The notes under the pieces were generated by a model. The model was not told where the DNA came from. It worked only from the letters and a program-made list of their open reading frames with translations, and made no database searches. 25,009 nt of DNA from Bacillota bacterium (GTDB lineage Bacteria; Bacillota; Clostridia; Acetivibrionales; JAKOSZ01), in assembly GCA_029776555.1 (NCBI GenBank), contig JAKOSZ010000140.1, positions 1 through 25,009 on the forward strand, in the 5' to 3' direction. Below, one piece after another: positions 23,668-25,009 of the stretch. The translations under genes and the position numbers were made by a program. Positions within the stretch are counted from its first letter, which is position 1; each line of letters starts with the position of its first letter.

Positions 23668-24757
23668 AAAAGCAGTGGAGACAATGAATTCAAGGGAGCG
23701 CGTCCGGCGAACCTTTGCATTTGAAAAAACCGACAGAGTGACAATAGGTTACTTAGCCCATGATGTTGCCCATGAACGCGTTTGCAGACTAATGGGGTTA
23801 GATAAAAATGATATGCTGACTTTTTTAAAAGCTCTTGGCGTTGACTATGTGGGAGCAAAACCGCGTTACATTGGAAAGCAGCTTTTTCCTGAGATTCCCA
23901 ATCGCTATGTAAACCCTGAGATAGGAGCTGTAAAGAAGTTTGTGGAAAATGAATACGGCGGATGCTGGGATTACTGTGACTATCCTTTGTTGAATGCCGA
24001 CGATGAGGAAATTTATAACTATCCGGCTCCTGATCCCGATGATTACGACTATGAGGAGTTATCCAGGTATATCGACATGGTGCTGGAGATGGGCTTTTCT
24101 GTGCATGTAGGAGATACCGGCACTGGTGATATCCTCAATACCAACGGTGTGCTCCTGGGATTTGAAAACTCTTTGGTCAACCTCGCCATGGAGCATGAGC
24201 CGACACTCCACATGACTGACAAGCGCTTAAATTCCCAGCTTGGAGTCCTTGAAAGAATTCTTGAGAAGAACAAGGGAAAAATTGATTTCATGTGGTTGGG
24301 GGAAGACCTGGGTACCCAGCGCGGCCCGACTATTGGCATGGATATGTATAAAAGGGTACTTGCGCCCAGACACCAGAAATTCATTGACCTGGCAAAAGCA
24401 TACAATATTCCTACGCAGATACACACATGCGGTTCGTCAAGCTGGGTGTATGAAGAGTTTATTAAAATGGGCATTAAGGGTGTTGACTCGCTTCAACCTG
24501 AAGCAGAAAATATGAGCCCCCGGTATTTGGTAGAACATTTTGGCGGGAGATTGAATTTCAGGGGATGCATTTCTACGGCGGGGCCTCTGGCCTTCGGAAC
24601 CCCTGCAGAGGTGGAGGAAGTCTGCAAGGAAACTTTGGAGATCATGATGGAATGCAGGGGTTATCATTTCGCTCCTACACACCGCATACAAATTAACACG
24701 CCGCCGGAAAATATAATTGCATTGTATCAGGCTGCGCACAAGTACGGTTGCTACTAA
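23660..24757 (+). CDS. UroD/MtaA-superfamily protein of a sugar operon
   Basis: 365 residues of the uroporphyrinogen decarboxylase superfamily, which contains haem-pathway UroD and zinc-dependent corrinoid methyltransferases (MtaA/MtbA). Here IHTCGS provides His255 and Cys257, the H-x-C zinc motif of the methyltransferases, not a UroD feature. The third ligand, a Cys near the C-terminus in MtaA, may be replaced by His341 (FAPTHRI); Cys303 (RGCIST) is another candidate. Position in a PTS operon, translationally overlapped with the isomerase, points to sugar metabolism and not haem synthesis. The reaction is unknown. ATG 23660 follows AAGGAGGAG by about 11 nt; ATG 23684 (MNSRERV) is an alternative start. 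Confidence 0.82.
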   Translation: MIKKAVETMNSRERVRRTFAFEKTDRVTIGYLAHDVAHERVCRLMGLDKNDMLTFLKALGVDYVGAKPRYIGKQLFPEIPNRYVNPEIGAVKKFVENEYGGCWDYCDYPLLNADDEEIYNYPAPDPDDYDYEELSRYIDMVLEMGFSVHVGDTGTGDILNTNGVLLGFENSLVNLAMEHEPTLHMTDKRLNSQLGVLERILEKNKGKIDFMWLGEDLGTQRGPTIGMDMYKRVLAPRHQKFIDLAKAYNIPTQIHTCGSSSWVYEEFIKMGIKGVDSLQPEAENMSPRYLVEHFGGRLNFRGCISTAGPLAFGTPAEVEEVCKETLEIMMECRGYHFAPTHRIQINTPPENIIALYQAAHKYGCY

Positions 24758-24875
24758 AAAGCGTGTTTAAAAAGGTTCAGGGTTTTACCCGCGGCTGGAA
24801 GTATTTATACGGCTCCCTTTGCCTGATTATGCCTTGAGCCGTTAATGAGCACAGGAAGAGGAGGTATATGCTGAA
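24758..24875 (+). other. Gap before HPr with a hairpin
   Basis: CGGCTC (about 24810-24815) pairs with GAGCCG (24836-24841) around a 20-nt loop, with no T-run. It may act as a processing or mild attenuation site between the UroD-like gene and HPr. AGGAGG (24859-24864) is the following ribosome site. Confidence 0.35.
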
Positions 24876-25009
24876 ATGGTGGAGGCCAAAGCGATAATTG
24901 TGAATGAGTCAGGGATTCACGCTCGGCCGGCATCGGAATTGGTGGAATATTTAAAGGGGTTTGAGAATGCAAACGTGTCTTTTATAAAGGACGAAAGGGC
25001 TGTTAATGC
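24876..25009 (+). CDS. HPr-family phosphocarrier protein, 5' part (truncated by window)
   Basis: The open frame from ATG 24876 runs off the window after 44 codons. ESGIHARPASELVEYL carries the HPr active-site histidine (GIHARPAS), which takes phosphate from Enzyme I and passes it to EIIA. The Ser46 regulatory region lies beyond the window end, so a role in catabolite repression cannot be judged. AGGAGG is 11 nt upstream of this ATG. An out-of-frame ATG at 24868 starts a 9-codon ORF closer to that site. It is probably the operon's own HPr homologue. Confidence 0.85.
   Translation, partial: MVEAKAIIVNESGIHARPASELVEYLKGFENANVSFIKDERAVN

Noticed and set aside
1..25009. CRISPR arrays, tRNA or rRNA genes, transposase genes
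   Set aside because: No regularly spaced repeats, no tRNA or rRNA signatures, and no transposase motifs were recognised.

Overview
The window is chromosomal DNA from a low-to-moderate GC Gram-positive anaerobe, almost certainly a member of class Clostridia. The evidence is the mcsB-clpC stress locus next to radA, the carD-yacL-ispD run, a clostridial (archaeal/eukaryotic-type) prolyl-tRNA synthetase, strong AGGAGG-type ribosome sites, frequent GTG/TTG starts, and consensus sigma-A promoters with 17-bp spacers. The species cannot be named from sequence alone.

Region 1 (1-10584): the tail of mcsB (protein arginine kinase) is followed by clpC. Then come two paralogous family-2 glycosyltransferases in convergent orientation, a GH15 glucoamylase-type hydrolase, radA, an inverted small conserved gene, and carD. 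In many Firmicutes disA follows radA; here it is absent and replaced by the inverted gene and about 560 bp of largely non-coding DNA.

Region 2 (10585-15005): yacL (PIN-TRAM membrane protein) overlaps ispD by ATGA. The ispD reading frame has an in-frame TAG at a normally conserved lysine codon and then continues as recognisable IspD. A 31-residue single-helix membrane protein with a strong ribosome site follows. ispF lies on the opposite strand and is divergent in conserved motifs. Back-to-back promoters drive ispF leftward and proS rightward. The proS transcript has a leader of about 265 nt that ends in a terminator/antiterminator pair arranged like a T-box, but without the usual tRNA-end-binding bases.

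Region 3 (15006-18126): two terminators flank a secreted SH3b-CAP protein. An RluA-family pseudouridine synthase gene runs convergently. A cluster of tiny, mostly highly charged ORFs with good ribosome sites follows and ends in a terminator.

Region 4 (18127-25009): a sugar PTS locus with its own consensus promoter and a palindromic operator candidate. It encodes fructose-family EIIB and EIIC, a HutC-type GntR regulator, EIIA, a two-domain mannose-6-phosphate isomerase homologue, a UroD/MtaA-type protein with a His-x-Cys motif, and the start of an HPr. This block looks more AT-rich than the left part and may have been acquired as a unit. Together the genes could import and phosphorylate a hexose, isomerise it, and perform an unknown step by the UroD-like protein. 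A 235-bp interval bounded by 12-bp inverted repeats lies between EIIC and the regulator.
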